DNA from: an uncultured Arenicella sp.
GTDB taxonomy: Bacteria; Pseudomonadota; Gammaproteobacteria; Arenicellales; Arenicellaceae
Direction: 5' to 3'
Length of the DNA stretch: 64,000 bases
Assembly (NCBI GenBank): GCA_938048185.1
Contig: CALIVT010000009.1
Coordinates: forward strand, 1-64,000
Positions within the stretch are counted from its first letter, which is position 1; every line of letters starts with the position of its first letter. The translations under genes and the position numbers were made by a program. This document shows, one piece after another, positions 27,874 through 37,363 of this stretch. Below the pieces are notes generated by a model. That model was not told the origin of the DNA, ran no database searches, and worked only from the letters and a program-made list of their open reading frames with translations.

Positions 27874-28320
27874 ATGAGCTTACAATATTTACATACGATG
27901 ATTCGTGTTGGCGACCTAGACGCCGCGCTGGACTTTTTCTGCGATAAGCTGGGTTTAGTCCAGACCAGTCGCAATGACCATGAACAGGGCCGTTTCTCAC
28001 TGATTTTCTTAGCCGCACCTCATGATTTGGAACGCGCTGGTACAGACACCGCGCCGTTACTTGAGCTCACCTATAACTGGGATGAAGACGCTTACACTGG
28101 CGGGCGCAACTTTGGTCACTTAGCCTATCGCGTTGATAATATTTACCAAATTTGCCAAGACCTAATTGATAAAGGCGTGACAATTAACCGGCCGCCACAC
28201 GATGGTCATATGGCGTTTGTAAAATCACCTGATGGAATTTCGATTGAACTCTTGCAAAAAGGCGATGCACTGCCGCCTCAAGAACCATGGACATCGATGG
28301 AAAACGTCGGCTCGTGGTAA
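27874..28320 (+). CDS. gloA: Lactoylglutathione lyase-like glyoxalase (VOC)
   Basis: Converts the methylglyoxal-glutathione adduct to lactoylglutathione. The glyoxalase fold starts [20 protein letters not shown] (metal His7) and continues with LELTYNW near 63, [11 protein letters not shown] near 86 (second His) and [12 protein letters not shown] near 118 (final Glu), the H-E-H-E metal set of GloA. Slightly longer than E. coli GloA owing to the tail. It starts 2 bases after the hemB stop, so is likely cotranscribed. Confidence 0.88.
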   Translation: MSLQYLHTMIRVGDLDAALDFFCDKLGLVQTSRNDHEQGRFSLIFLAAPHDLERAGTDTAPLLELTYNWDEDAYTGGRNFGHLAYRVDNIYQICQDLIDKGVTINRPPHDGHMAFVKSPDGISIELLQKGDALPPQEPWTSMENVGSW

Positions 28321-28329
28321 GCTAGTTAT

Positions 28330-29100
28330 ATGAAGACAAAGAAAGAAATCGTTGAAAATTGGCTGCCCAGATACACCGGCATGGAGCTTGAAGGCTTTGG
28401 AAAGTATATATTACTTACTAATTTTTCAAACTATTTAGACATATTTTCCGAACAAGCAAACGCTGAAATAGTCGGTAAAGATCGGCCAATGCCGTGCGCC
28501 ACCGCAAACGGAATTACAATGATTAACTTCGGTATGGGCTCTCCTAATACAGCCACCATTTGCGACTTATTAAGCGCCATCAAACCTGAGGCCGCTTTAT
28601 TTTTGGGCAAGTGTGGCGGCTTGAAGAAGAAAAATTCGGTCGGTGATTTGATATTACCAATTGCCGCCATTCGAGGCGAGGGCACCAGCGATGACTATAT
28701 GCCCGCCGAGGTGCCTGCACTGCCCGCGTTTGAATTGCAGAAAGCGATCAGCACCACCATCCGCGACCACCAAAAAGACTATTGGACCGGCACCGTTTAC
28801 ACCACCAATCGTCGCGTCTGGGAACACCATGAAAGCTTTAAAAAGTATTTGAAGAAAACGCGCGCCATGGCGATTGACATGGAAACAGCCACACTATTCA
28901 GTGCCGCGTTTAAAAACAAATTTTCGGCCGGCGCACTATTGCTTGTCAGCGACGTGCCCATGACCCCCGACGGTGTAAAAACCGATGCCAGCGACGCGAA
29001 GGCAACCGCGTGTCATGCGCAAATGCACGTCGATATTGGCATCGATAGTTTAAAGCAACTTATTAACAACTCTCTCACCGTCAAACATTTACAGTTTTAA
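28330..29100 (+). CDS. amn: AMP nucleosidase, short form
   Basis: Splits AMP to adenine and ribose 5-phosphate, adjusting the adenylate pool. It belongs to the phosphorylase/nucleosidase superfamily: INFGMGSPNTATICDLL near 65 (phosphate/ribose site), LFLGKCGGLKKK near 90, and MAIDMETATLFSAAF near 180 (Met-Glu ribose binding). At 256 aa it lacks the N-terminal regulatory domain of E. coli Amn and matches the short enzymes of other bacteria. It lies 9 bases after gloA and just before a CYTH adenylate cyclase-like gene. Confidence 0.88.
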   Translation: MKTKKEIVENWLPRYTGMELEGFGKYILLTNFSNYLDIFSEQANAEIVGKDRPMPCATANGITMINFGMGSPNTATICDLLSAIKPEAALFLGKCGGLKKKNSVGDLILPIAAIRGEGTSDDYMPAEVPALPAFELQKAISTTIRDHQKDYWTGTVYTTNRRVWEHHESFKKYLKKTRAMAIDMETATLFSAAFKNKFSAGALLLVSDVPMTPDGVKTDASDAKATACHAQMHVDIGIDSLKQLINNSLTVKHLQF

Positions 29101-29124
29101 TCACTGTATTCAGCTGAGGTCTCA

Positions 29125-29643
29125 ATGGCGCACAACGTCGAAATTAAAGCGCGCGCACGTAACTTTGCGCGCCAAGTTACACTCGCTGAACAACTCAGTG
29201 ACCAACCGCCGGTGACGTTAGTACAAACGGATACTTTCTTTGAAGTCGCAAAGGGTCGCTTAAAACTAAGGGAATTCCCCGACCAGCTCGCGCAACTCAT
29301 TTTCTATCACCGCCCTGACACGGACGGCCCCAAACTGTCGGAATACCACATTACGCATACCGATGATGCCGACGGTTTAAAAGCGGTGCTAGGTGGCGCG
29401 TATGGCGTACGCCAAGTTGTTAAGAAAACTCGGCGTTTGTGTATGGTTGGCCGCACCCGCTTACATTTCGATGTAGTCGAAAACTTGGGCGAATTCATCG
29501 AGCTAGAAGTTGTGCTTCAAGAGGGTGACTCAATAACTGAGGGCCAACAAGAAACACAAGAGCTCATGCAAGCGCTTGAGATCGACGAAAATGACCTCAT
29601 CGATGTGGCTTACGCGGATTTGCTAGCGCAGCGAGAAACTTAA
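29125..29643 (+). CDS. CYTH-domain protein, class IV adenylate cyclase-like
   Basis: CYTH enzymes act on triphosphates through an eight-stranded tunnel; class IV cyclases make cAMP from ATP and relatives are thiamine-triphosphatases. Evidence: the start HNVEIKARA (modified ExExK), then TDTFFEV, RLKLRE, RRLCMVGRTRLHFDVVENLGEFIELEV, with alternating Arg/Glu facing the tunnel. The segment VENLGEFIELEV matches class IV cyclases well. Activity is uncertain without assay. It follows AMP nucleosidase by 24 bases. Confidence 0.82.
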   Translation: MAHNVEIKARARNFARQVTLAEQLSDQPPVTLVQTDTFFEVAKGRLKLREFPDQLAQLIFYHRPDTDGPKLSEYHITHTDDADGLKAVLGGAYGVRQVVKKTRRLCMVGRTRLHFDVVENLGEFIELEVVLQEGDSITEGQQETQELMQALEIDENDLIDVAYADLLAQRET

Positions 29644-29684
29644 ATCAGCGATACTTTCCATATAAATCGAGCTTTTTAAAAACT

Positions 29685-30929
29685 ATGTTTTCACTATTAC
29701 AACACTGGGTCTCTAAGCTTCCTGGCATCCAGGGTTATGAAACCTTGATCACCAGCGCACTAGCGATGGCGACAATTTGGGTAATGGCCACGCTCGCATT
29801 CTACGTGGTTAAGCATGGTCTGATCCGCTTAATCACGAAGCTAATCACCAAAACAGAATCTAACTTGGACGATGTTCTGATTAAACAGAAACTGTTTAAC
29901 CGTATTGCGTATTTAGTGCCCGCCTATTTGGTCTATCGCCTGACGCCCTTGGCACTTGAAAATTACCCAGTAATCGACAACTTAGTGGTTACCGCTAGCG
30001 CCATAATACTCGTAGGTGTTGGGGCGCTCATCGTTACCTCGCTGATTAACTCATTGTTGGAGATCTACGGTTCATTTGCGGTGTCGCGTCACATCCCAAT
30101 TCAGGGTTTCGCGCAAGTTGCTAAGATAATCACATATTTCGTTGCGTTAATTGCCATCACAGCGCTGATTTTAGGTGAATCGCCACTGACCTTGTTTGCC
30201 GGGCTAGGTGCCATGACCGCTGTGCTTATGCTGGTCTTCAAAGACCCTATTTTGGGCTTTGTCGCGGGTTTGCAGCTTAGCTCAAATCGGATGGTCGGCA
30301 TCGGTGATTGGGTGGATATTCCGCAACACAACGCCAGCGGCGATATTCTTGAGGTTGGCTTGACTACGGTTAAGGTGCGCAACTTCGATAACACCATCAC
30401 CACCGTGCCCACGCAAAGCTTGATTAATGAGTCATTTAAGAATTGGCGCGGTATGCAAGAGTCTGGTGGTCGACGAATTAAACGTTCGATCATTATTGAT
30501 GCTAACTCAATTCAGTTTTGCGACGACGACGCGCTCGCGCGCTACAGTAAAATCGACTATATAAAGGACTATATTCAAGCCAAGAAAAATGAGGTGCAGG
30601 AACACAATCAGAAAAGCGGCACCGCTGACCATTCACGCGCGAACGGCCGACGCCTTACCAATATCGGTACGTTTAGAGCCTATGTCTTAGCCTATCTAAA
30701 ACATCACCCCCAGATTAACCAAAACCTGACGATCCTAGCCCGTCAACTAGCGCCAACCGACAGTGGCTTGCCAATTGAAGTGTATGCGTTCAGTGCGGAT
30801 AAAAATTGGGCTAATTACGAAGCGATACAAGCCGATATTTTTGATCACTTGTTCTCCGTCGTTAATGAGTTCGATTTGCGTGTTTTTCAAAAACCCAGCG
30901 GTGGCGATTTCCGGCAAATCGGTCGCTAG
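29685..30929 (+). CDS. MscS-family mechanosensitive channel (YbdG-like)
   Basis: Inner-membrane channel relieving osmotic pressure. About five helices are visible, followed by the pore-lining helix and the MscS beta domain: FAGLGAMTAVLMLVFKDPILGFVAGLQL near 168, then NRMVGIGDWVDIP near 204 and GLTTVKVRNFDNTITTVPTQSLINESFKNW near 225. The long C-terminal part with IKRSIIIDANSIQF and the length (414 aa) fit the YbdG group. Confidence 0.92.
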   Translation: MFSLLQHWVSKLPGIQGYETLITSALAMATIWVMATLAFYVVKHGLIRLITKLITKTESNLDDVLIKQKLFNRIAYLVPAYLVYRLTPLALENYPVIDNLVVTASAIILVGVGALIVTSLINSLLEIYGSFAVSRHIPIQGFAQVAKIITYFVALIAITALILGESPLTLFAGLGAMTAVLMLVFKDPILGFVAGLQLSSNRMVGIGDWVDIPQHNASGDILEVGLTTVKVRNFDNTITTVPTQSLINESFKNWRGMQESGGRRIKRSIIIDANSIQFCDDDALARYSKIDYIKDYIQAKKNEVQEHNQKSGTADHSRANGRRLTNIGTFRAYVLAYLKHHPQINQNLTILARQLAPTDSGLPIEVYAFSADKNWANYEAIQADIFDHLFSVVNEFDLRVFQKPSGGDFRQIGR

Positions 30930-30971
30930 GCATTCGCTCTTTACGGGTTATTGCAAAAGCTAAAATAGCGT

Positions 30972-31367
30972 TCAAGTTAAAGGCTTCTCTTCCATAACCC
31001 CAATAATATTCTTATCAGGGTCTCGCAAAAAGCCAATCCAAAGCTCGTGATCTGGCATGGCGGCGGAAAATTGTGGTTGGCGCTCGATCAAGACATTACC
31101 GCTCAAACTCGCAAAGAAATTCTCTATTTCTTTAACACAAAAATAGGGTATCGAGTTCTTACCAACTTGGCCCGAACCTTGCGGCGTACTGAGCATCAGC
31201 CGGGTTTCACCGCACTGCAAAAACGCGAGGTTTTCAGACGGCGCAAACAGAAACGCTAACCCTAAAACGTCTCGATAGAAGGCTAGCGCGGCATTCACAT
31301 CGCTGACCGTTATCGCGAGTTGTCCGAGTTTGCCAACATTGTGGGTCAATGCATCTAAATTAGTCAT
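30972..31367 (-). CDS. VOC-family (glyoxalase/bleomycin-resistance fold) protein
   Basis: Two half-modules of the VOC fold: LGQLAITVSDVNAALAFYRDVLGL at the start and YFCVKEIENFFASL in the middle, ending with GFLRDPDKNIIGVMEE. The first metal His is replaced (QLAITV), so metal binding may be weak or absent. The substrate is unknown. It converges with the MscS gene. Confidence 0.8.
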   Translation of the reverse strand: MTNLDALTHNVGKLGQLAITVSDVNAALAFYRDVLGLAFLFAPSENLAFLQCGETRLMLSTPQGSGQVGKNSIPYFCVKEIENFFASLSGNVLIERQPQFSAAMPDHELWIGFLRDPDKNIIGVMEEKPLT

Positions 31368-31480
31368 AGCGCTAAAACATCGATTTTTAATGGTGCGGTC
31401 TAGGTTAACATCCCCAAGGAGACTTTTTCGCGAGGCTAAGCTTGCTAAGGTAAGGTCTAATAATTCAACGACGAGCAGTC

Positions 31481-32305
31481 ATGAAAACAGAAATCACTGT
31501 GATAATGCTAATTTTTTTCGCGTTTATCGCGTTAGAAATTATTTTTACCCGTTTTTTCTCCAAACCAGGCCAAACCCGCGATGACGCGCTCGTTGAAGTT
31601 ATCGGCACTGCTATGCTTACCTTGGTTACCCAACCTTTAGTGTTGCTCGGGGGCGCAGGCATAGCCGCTTTTTTCGCACCACAGGCGCAAGGTGCACTTG
31701 AGAATTGGCACTACTTTAGCGTGTTTGCGCTGTTCTTAATATTTGACGACATGCTCCAATATTGGTGGCATCGTTTGTCGCACACAGTGCCATGGCTATA
31801 TAAACTGCATCGTCCTCACCACAACGCGGCCTACCTCTCTATTCGAGTTGTGTATCGCAACAACATCTTCTACTACGTGTTAATGCCTGGCTTGTGGTTC
31901 TCTGGCGCGCTTATCTATCTCGGTGGCGGCTGGGTTTATGCCAGTTATTTGGTGTTAAAAATGACCATCATCTTTGGCGCACACAGCGATGTGCGTTGGG
32001 ACGCGCCACTCTATAAAGCAAGATGGCTATCACCCCTTATGTGGCTAGTCGAACGCACCATCTCAACACCCTCTACGCACAGCGCTCACCATGGTAAGTA
32101 CGCCGCCGACGGCATCACTAACTACAAAGGAAACTACGGCAATATGTTGTTTTTCTGGGACGTGCTATTCGGTACTGCAAAGATTACTCGACAATACCCA
32201 AAAGCCATGGGTGTCGAGAACTTACCCGACACAACCGCGGCTGAGCAACTGATTTGGCCGATAGTGAAGGTCACTCCAATACCAAGCTCAACACCTAATG
32301 GCTAG
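31481..32305 (+). CDS. Sterol desaturase/fatty acid hydroxylase family membrane protein
   Basis: Integral membrane di-iron oxygenase fold with the full set of histidine motifs: HRLSH near 99, HRPHH near 110, and HSAHHGKY near 200, between membrane helices at the start and around 30-75 and 130-165. Bacterial relatives hydroxylate or desaturate lipids or carotenoids; the substrate here is unknown. The 3' end overlaps the convergent cupin gene by 11 bases. Confidence 0.88.
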   Translation: MKTEITVIMLIFFAFIALEIIFTRFFSKPGQTRDDALVEVIGTAMLTLVTQPLVLLGGAGIAAFFAPQAQGALENWHYFSVFALFLIFDDMLQYWWHRLSHTVPWLYKLHRPHHNAAYLSIRVVYRNNIFYYVLMPGLWFSGALIYLGGGWVYASYLVLKMTIIFGAHSDVRWDAPLYKARWLSPLMWLVERTISTPSTHSAHHGKYAADGITNYKGNYGNMLFFWDVLFGTAKITRQYPKAMGVENLPDTTAAEQLIWPIVKVTPIPSSTPNG

Positions 32306-32657
32306 TGTAACGCGGGTCGTCTTCGTCAGAATGTAGGGACTGGCCCGGAGTTAGATAAATAAATTTTGCGCCGCTCGGCGCACTAAGTTTGTGCCAATAA
32401 CTTTTCGGCACGACCATTGTTTCACCAGAACGCGCCCGATGCTGTTCTGAGCCCTGCTCGTTTAAAAGTTCGAGGTGTAAACACCCCTCGACAACGTAAA
32501 ACAACTCGTCGGTATCAGGGTGCATCTCCCAGAACGGCGACTCACCTGTGATATTCACTGCACCCAATGCACCGTCGTTAAACGGTAGAATGTCGATAAA
32601 CTCTCCCGCGTGACGATGACTTAGCTGCTGAACGATATTCACAACCTGCATTTTCAT
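32295..32657 (-). CDS. Cupin-domain protein
   Basis: A single small beta barrel. Cupin motif 1 reads PFWEMHPDTDELFYVVEGCLHLE (about 40-62; His, acidic residues), and motif 2 is GETMVVPKSYWHKLSA near 87. Metal binding is likely; the reaction is unknown. It is monocistronic between convergent and divergent neighbours. Confidence 0.85.
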   Translation of the reverse strand: MKMQVVNIVQQLSHRHAGEFIDILPFNDGALGAVNITGESPFWEMHPDTDELFYVVEGCLHLELLNEQGSEQHRARSGETMVVPKSYWHKLSAPSGAKFIYLTPGQSLHSDEDDPRYTSH

Positions 32658-32719
32658 TTGAGCGTACTCGTGTTAAAAACGATCAACACAATAATAGCGC
32701 AATCTAGAACGATTCATCT

Positions 32720-33142
32720 ATGAGCGAATGTCATCTAGCACAAGTAAACATTGCACATTTAAAGGCTCGATTTGGCGACCCAGAAGTGGCTGAGTTCTTT
32801 GAGAATGTACCTAGAGTTAATGCACTCGCCGAATCTAGTCCCGGCTTTATTTGGCGCTATGAGGGCGACTATCCTGACCCCATGATTGCGTTTAACATGT
32901 CCGTATGGGATTCAATTCTGCATCTCAGTCAATTTGTCTACCGCAGCGCTCACGTTAATGTGCTACGGCGCAAAGACGAATGGATGACACCCATAAAAAG
33001 CGCGCATTCAGCACTGTGGTGGGTAAAATCAGGCACCCTGCCAACCGTCGAGCAGGGCCTTGAAGCCTTAGCCATACTCGACGAACGGGGCCCCACACAA
33101 GCAGCATTTACCTTCGACACCCGATTCGCCGAACCCCAGTAG
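32720..33142 (+). CDS. DUF3291 protein
   Basis: Matches the DUF3291 pattern: HLAQVNIAHLKA at the start, VNALAESSPGFIWRYEG near 40, MSVWDSILHLSQFVYRSAHVNVLRRKDEW near 72, then HSALWWVKSGTLPTVEQGLEAL. This is a dimeric ferredoxin-like (monooxygenase-like) fold with no known role. The tandem minisatellite begins at its stop codon. Confidence 0.83.
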   Translation: MSECHLAQVNIAHLKARFGDPEVAEFFENVPRVNALAESSPGFIWRYEGDYPDPMIAFNMSVWDSILHLSQFVYRSAHVNVLRRKDEWMTPIKSAHSALWWVKSGTLPTVEQGLEALAILDERGPTQAAFTFDTRFAEPQ

Positions 33143-33280
33143 CTTTAAACAAAGCCTTTAGCTTCAAACAAAGCCTTTAGCTTCAAACAAAAGCCTTTAG
33201 CTTTAAATAAAGCCTTTAGCCTTAACTAGAAAAGCCCTTAGCCTTAACTAGAAAAGCCCGTAGCTTCGACTAGCGAGCTG
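33141..33280. repeat. Tandem minisatellite of hairpin-forming units
   Basis: Seven head-to-tail units of 19-22 bases: four like AGCTTTAAACAAAGCCTTT (33141-33217), two AGCCTTAACTAGAAAAGCC units (33218-33261), and one diverged (33262-33280). Each of the first four can fold on itself (AGCTTT/AAAGCC). The array starts within the DUF3291 stop and ends 25 bases before the matrixin stop; it may end transcription from either side. Confidence 0.85.
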
Positions 33281-33304
33281 AAACACTAAACCCTACTGTA
33301 TTGG

Positions 33305-34717
33305 TTATTGAATCCGCAATACGAATCCGCCAGCTTGCGCAGATTGAAATGTCGTCGCTTCAATAATGTATCGGCCCGCAGATAAGTTAGTTTGAATGCG
33401 CGAATTCAGCCCCGAACCGCCGTCATCATCAAACGTTATCAGTCCACGACTGGAAGTCAGAAGGTATAAATACGTGTCAATTGCTGAATCAAGATTTATT
33501 GTGACCGATCGGGGCGCCGAAAGCTCAAAGGTGTAATACCGAGCAAAACTGCCTTGCCTACTAATTGAAGCACAGTCGCTCGTCCAACTACCACTTACAG
33601 CCGTATTCGGATTAGAGCCTAGTGATTCACGGCATTCGTCGTTCTGCCGATTGACTGGAATAACCACCGGCAAGTCATCACCAAGAAAAACTACAGCGGC
33701 TCTAGGTTCTTCTGGCTCAGGCTCTGGCACATCTTTGGGCCCGTAAATAGAGACGATTCCGTTTATATCGTCAGTAGTAATTATGGGCAAACTTGGATTA
33801 TAAAACGGGTTCATTATGGCGAAACCACCTTGCTCTTCGTGGTTTAAGCCAATTGAATGCCCAACTTCATGCGTCGCTACTATGCCAATATCAATGCCAC
33901 TCGTATCACAAGACCACGCCTCTGCTCTGTCAAAATGTAAGTCGCCCGCGATGCTACCTCCGTTTGGCGGAGGGAAAAATGCATGCGCAAGAACAGAGCT
34001 ATTGCCGTCAAAGGTGTGAGCACCAATTCGGATATCGCCCGTTGCACCACGCCCATTGGTTGCTACTCCATTATCTCTAACTCTTCGAAAATCAATATCA
34101 GCGACAGCAGACCACATAGCAAATGCTCTGGTGATCTCAGTCTCAAAGCAGCTTGAATATGTAGGCAAAGAGCTGAATGGAAGGTTATTGTCAGCAGCGG
34201 GTAAAAAAGATCGTTCTACCGCGTTCGAGACTCCTCTAGGGATGAAACTGTAGGTAACAACGCCACCGGGGCTGCGTGGGCCGTTAACATTCTGGCCGCC
34301 ATTAAACGGTGAATTCGCTCCCCATTTTGTGCCCAACAAATTAAATTCTGCGACGGCTAAGTCTCCTGAGCCCGAGCGAAATCGTATTCCCCCATCATCA
34401 ATGTGAGTTGTTTGTGCAGCCGCTAAATCGCTTTTCTTGTAAAGCTGATCAAAGCACTTAGCATTCATGCTGATGTAATTCCGCGCCGCAATCTCCATAT
34501 CTTTTGACGTTTGCGCATTAACCGACTCGCCCTCATCCGCTTGTCTGCGTGCCAATTTGTCAAAATCAGCTTCAATTTGGCTTAGTAACTTGGTGTCACA
34601 TATCCCTTTAGTGGAAATTGAAGTTTGAGCATTAGAAGTTTGAGCAATAGAAGAAGCTGAAAGTAATAAAAAGCTAAATGACACCCAACTCTTTAGACTA
34701 GTCCATTTAGTTTGCAT
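33305..34717 (-). CDS. Secreted matrixin-like metalloprotease with PPC domain
   Basis: Zinc endopeptidase exported by a signal peptide (about 1-25). A propeptide-like region comes first, then a matrixin catalytic domain with HEVGHSIGLNH (283-293; HExxHxxGxxH) and the downstream Met-turn AIMNP. A Pro-Glu linker (PEPEPEEP) leads to a bacterial pre-peptidase C-terminal domain (YYTFELSAPRSVTINLDS... to the end). The ATG at 34717 is preferred to 34792 because GGAG lies 7 bases before it and the signal peptide then starts correctly. Monocistronic. Confidence 0.88.
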   Translation of the reverse strand: MQTKWTSLKSWVSFSFLLLSASSIAQTSNAQTSISTKGICDTKLLSQIEADFDKLARRQADEGESVNAQTSKDMEIAARNYISMNAKCFDQLYKKSDLAAAQTTHIDDGGIRFRSGSGDLAVAEFNLLGTKWGANSPFNGGQNVNGPRSPGGVVTYSFIPRGVSNAVERSFLPAADNNLPFSSLPTYSSCFETEITRAFAMWSAVADIDFRRVRDNGVATNGRGATGDIRIGAHTFDGNSSVLAHAFFPPPNGGSIAGDLHFDRAEAWSCDTSGIDIGIVATHEVGHSIGLNHEEQGGFAIMNPFYNPSLPIITTDDINGIVSIYGPKDVPEPEPEEPRAAVVFLGDDLPVVIPVNRQNDECRESLGSNPNTAVSGSWTSDCASISRQGSFARYYTFELSAPRSVTINLDSAIDTYLYLLTSSRGLITFDDDGGSGLNSRIQTNLSAGRYIIEATTFQSAQAGGFVLRIQ

Positions 34718-34887
34718 CTGTTTTCTCCATAAGAAACCCTTATTTAATTTATAAACTACCCAAGGATTAATGATATCAAAAACCACTTTCAAATAATGAT
34801 GTTTTCAAATGTCTATTTATAGATATTGTCGATAAAATTGGTCGCCACAAGGCTGACTATCGCGCGACCAACCAGCCCACCAATTTC

Positions 34888-35988
34888 CTAATTTAGGGGC
34901 TGTCTATCAACCTCACGTTGGTAATATTGACCGAAACGATTGTTGATAAAGTCTTCGAAAAGCACGTCTTCTTGTTTCACGAAACCCTGTTGCGCGAGCT
35001 TACCCTGGGCCATTAAATCCAGTACCGTGCAAATTCCCGACGCGGTGGTTATTTGAATTGCACTCCAAAGCTTGTCGTTTATTGTTTTACTGTAGATCTT
35101 ATTTGCATACGATTCCTGAACTAATTGCCCGTCCTTAATGCCACTTACATTGATAAACACCAGCACCACGTCTTGATAGGTGAGGGGTAACGATGTCTCA
35201 AAAATTTCTTTTAATAACGGTCGTCGGTCCATTAAACGCAGGTCTTGCAATAACACCTTCATGATATCGCGATGGCCCGGGTATCGCACGGTTCGATAAT
35301 TTAGGTTTCTAACCTTGCCATTCAGGGTGTCACACAAAGTACCCAAGCCACCGGAGGTATTAAACGCCTCATACGAAACACCATCAAGCGAAAAGGACTC
35401 AAGCTCTTCTAACGGCGGAACTTGCATTAGGCGACCTTCAACAATCGCCTCGCACGGATTGCAATACTCATTAATCAATCCATCTGTAGACCACGTTAGA
35501 TTATATTTCAAACCATTAGACGGGTATTTGGGCAGGGCGCCGACTCGCATATGCACGTTGTGCAATTCGTCAAAGTGCTTCGCCAACTCATAGGCGGCAA
35601 TAGTAATAAAGCCAGGTGCCAAACCACACTGTGGCATCAGTGCAGCTTTCGAGTCTTTTGCTAACGCTCTTACTAAATTAGTACAGGCGACGTCCTCGGT
35701 TAAATCAAAGTAGTGAACCGCGTTCGCGGCCGCCGCTTGCGCCACGAATTTCGTAATATTAAACGGGCACGCACTCAAAGCCGCGAACTGGCCGTCCAGT
35801 GCCTTGTCTAAGGCTTGTCGATCGGTGACATCTAACACTAAAGTGCTCAAATTTTTGTGTGGTGTTAACCGTTCAAGGTTGCTCTTGTCCAGATCGGCGA
35901 CCGTGACATGATAGTCATCACACGCGCTGAGCAACTCGGTAATAATTGCTCCGATTTTTCCTGAGCCAAGCAGCAGCACATTTTTCAT
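34888..35988 (-). CDS. Saccharopine dehydrogenase-like oxidoreductase
   Basis: An N-terminal NAD(P)-binding Rossmann fold (VLLLGSGKIG at 4-13, VADLDKSN near 31) and the LVLDVTDRQAL...LSACPFNITKFVAQAAAANAVHYFDLTED pattern place it with saccharopine dehydrogenase/lysine 6-dehydrogenase relatives; QCGLAPGFI near 121 is also typical. Such enzymes act on amino acid side chains, probably lysine or a derivative. It is divergent from an MFS transporter gene followed by an Lrp-type regulator, which fits an amino-acid theme. Confidence 0.82.
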   Translation of the reverse strand: MKNVLLLGSGKIGAIITELLSACDDYHVTVADLDKSNLERLTPHKNLSTLVLDVTDRQALDKALDGQFAALSACPFNITKFVAQAAAANAVHYFDLTEDVACTNLVRALAKDSKAALMPQCGLAPGFITIAAYELAKHFDELHNVHMRVGALPKYPSNGLKYNLTWSTDGLINEYCNPCEAIVEGRLMQVPPLEELESFSLDGVSYEAFNTSGGLGTLCDTLNGKVRNLNYRTVRYPGHRDIMKVLLQDLRLMDRRPLLKEIFETSLPLTYQDVVLVFINVSGIKDGQLVQESYANKIYSKTINDKLWSAIQITTASGICTVLDLMAQGKLAQQGFVKQEDVLFEDFINNRFGQYYQREVDRQPLN

Positions 35989-36175
35989 AAGAGTTTTTCA
36001 CTAGATGATTGTTATTTCTCTATCTAGCTTATTCAGCTTAACCGCAATTTTGTATTATCAAACAATGCGATTAGCAGCATTAAAATTAACGAAACGACGA
36101 ATTTTTATTCATTATGTCGTATTATTTGAGACTTGTGCCAGCTAACCCCAAGATATCTCGGCAACCCGAACAACA

Positions 36176-37333
36176 GTGCTCAATACAAATAGACAGGCGT
36201 CGATCACATTTATTGTCCTAGTTTGCGGCACCGTCATAGGGCTAGCGGGCATTGATTTGGTGTTACCGGCGATCCCAAGTTTGCCTAATTTTATTCGTGG
36301 CTCGATTGAAGGCGCGCAGTTGGTGTTGGCGAGCTTTGCCGCTGGTACAGCAACCGGACTAATGATTTACGGCGAACTAGGTGCGCGCTTTAAGCGAGGA
36401 ATTTTACTGGTTCTCTCGCTCGGACTCTACGCACTGTTGTCGCTGCTGGCAGCGCAGGTCAGCAGTATTAATGAATTGATCGTTGTGCGCTTTTTTCAAG
36501 GATTTGTCTCCTCCGCACCAGCTGTATTCGCGCCAGGTATTATCAAGGCTCTATTTGACGAACGTGGTGCGCTAAAGGCCATCGGGTTAATGGGCAGTAT
36601 TGAATCGCTAACACCGGCCTTTGCGCCGATAATCGGCGCTTGGTTGCTAAGCTTATACGACTGGCGTGCCTCGTTTTTAATAACGGCGGTACTCGCCGCA
36701 GCGCTCTGCGTTTCCACTTTTTGGATCAATTTAGACGTACTCAATAGACCTACCAGCAAATCAAAAAACGGTTATCTGTCGCTATTTTATAACCGCGCGT
36801 TTATGCGCCAATCACTGAGTCACGCCTGCACTCTAGGAGGCTTATTGGTATTTGTGTTTGGCGCGCCTACCGTAATAACAACCAGTATGGGCGGCAGTTT
36901 ATCCGACTTTGTGACGATGCAATTAATCGGCATTAGCTTTTTCATCACCAGCGCAAACCTGAGTGACCGCTTGGTTGCTCGCTTCACCAGTGAGCGTTTA
37001 ATCAATGTTGGTTCGGTGCTATGCGCCTTTGGGTGCTGCACGATTTTACTGTTTGCGTGCGTGGGCAACAATGACCCCAGATGGCTGTGGCTGTTGTTCA
37101 TTCCCGTGAACTTAGGTTTGGGCCTGCGCGGACCGCCAGGGTTTTATCAAGCAGTCGTCGCGGCCGGCGACAATGATTCACGTGGCGCGGCGTTACTGAT
37201 TCTATTTATTCTTAGCACTGTGGCGTTGGGAACCGCCGCAGTTGCGCCATTTATTAGCCTTGGGCTGGTGCCGTTGAGTGCTGCGGCCTGCTTGATTGCA
37301 ATAAGCTCGGTAGTGATCTTAAGGCGTGTCTAA
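36176..37333 (+). CDS. MFS transporter, Bcr/CflA-like
   Basis: Twelve-helix major facilitator of the drug-resistance Bcr/CflA type: GIDLVLPAIPSLP near 25, the loop GELGARFKRG near 65, and VRFFQGFVSSAPAVFAPGIIKALFDE near 108. Substrates may be drugs or amino acids such as cysteine. It starts with GTG and no strong ribosome binding site is visible. The Lrp-type regulator follows after 30 bases and probably shares the transcript. Confidence 0.85.
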   Translation: MLNTNRQASITFIVLVCGTVIGLAGIDLVLPAIPSLPNFIRGSIEGAQLVLASFAAGTATGLMIYGELGARFKRGILLVLSLGLYALLSLLAAQVSSINELIVVRFFQGFVSSAPAVFAPGIIKALFDERGALKAIGLMGSIESLTPAFAPIIGAWLLSLYDWRASFLITAVLAAALCVSTFWINLDVLNRPTSKSKNGYLSLFYNRAFMRQSLSHACTLGGLLVFVFGAPTVITTSMGGSLSDFVTMQLIGISFFITSANLSDRLVARFTSERLINVGSVLCAFGCCTILLFACVGNNDPRWLWLLFIPVNLGLGLRGPPGFYQAVVAAGDNDSRGAALLILFILSTVALGTAAVAPFISLGLVPLSAAACLIAISSVVILRRV

Positions 37334-37363
37334 GTTAATCCCCATATGGGCAGAGGTTAAGCA

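Noticed and set aside
30101-30493. Open frame antisense to the MscS-type gene
   Set aside because: No protein-like pattern and fully inside a clear gene.
33141-33280. CRISPR array
   Set aside because: The units are directly adjacent with no unique spacers, are too short, and no cas gene is nearby.
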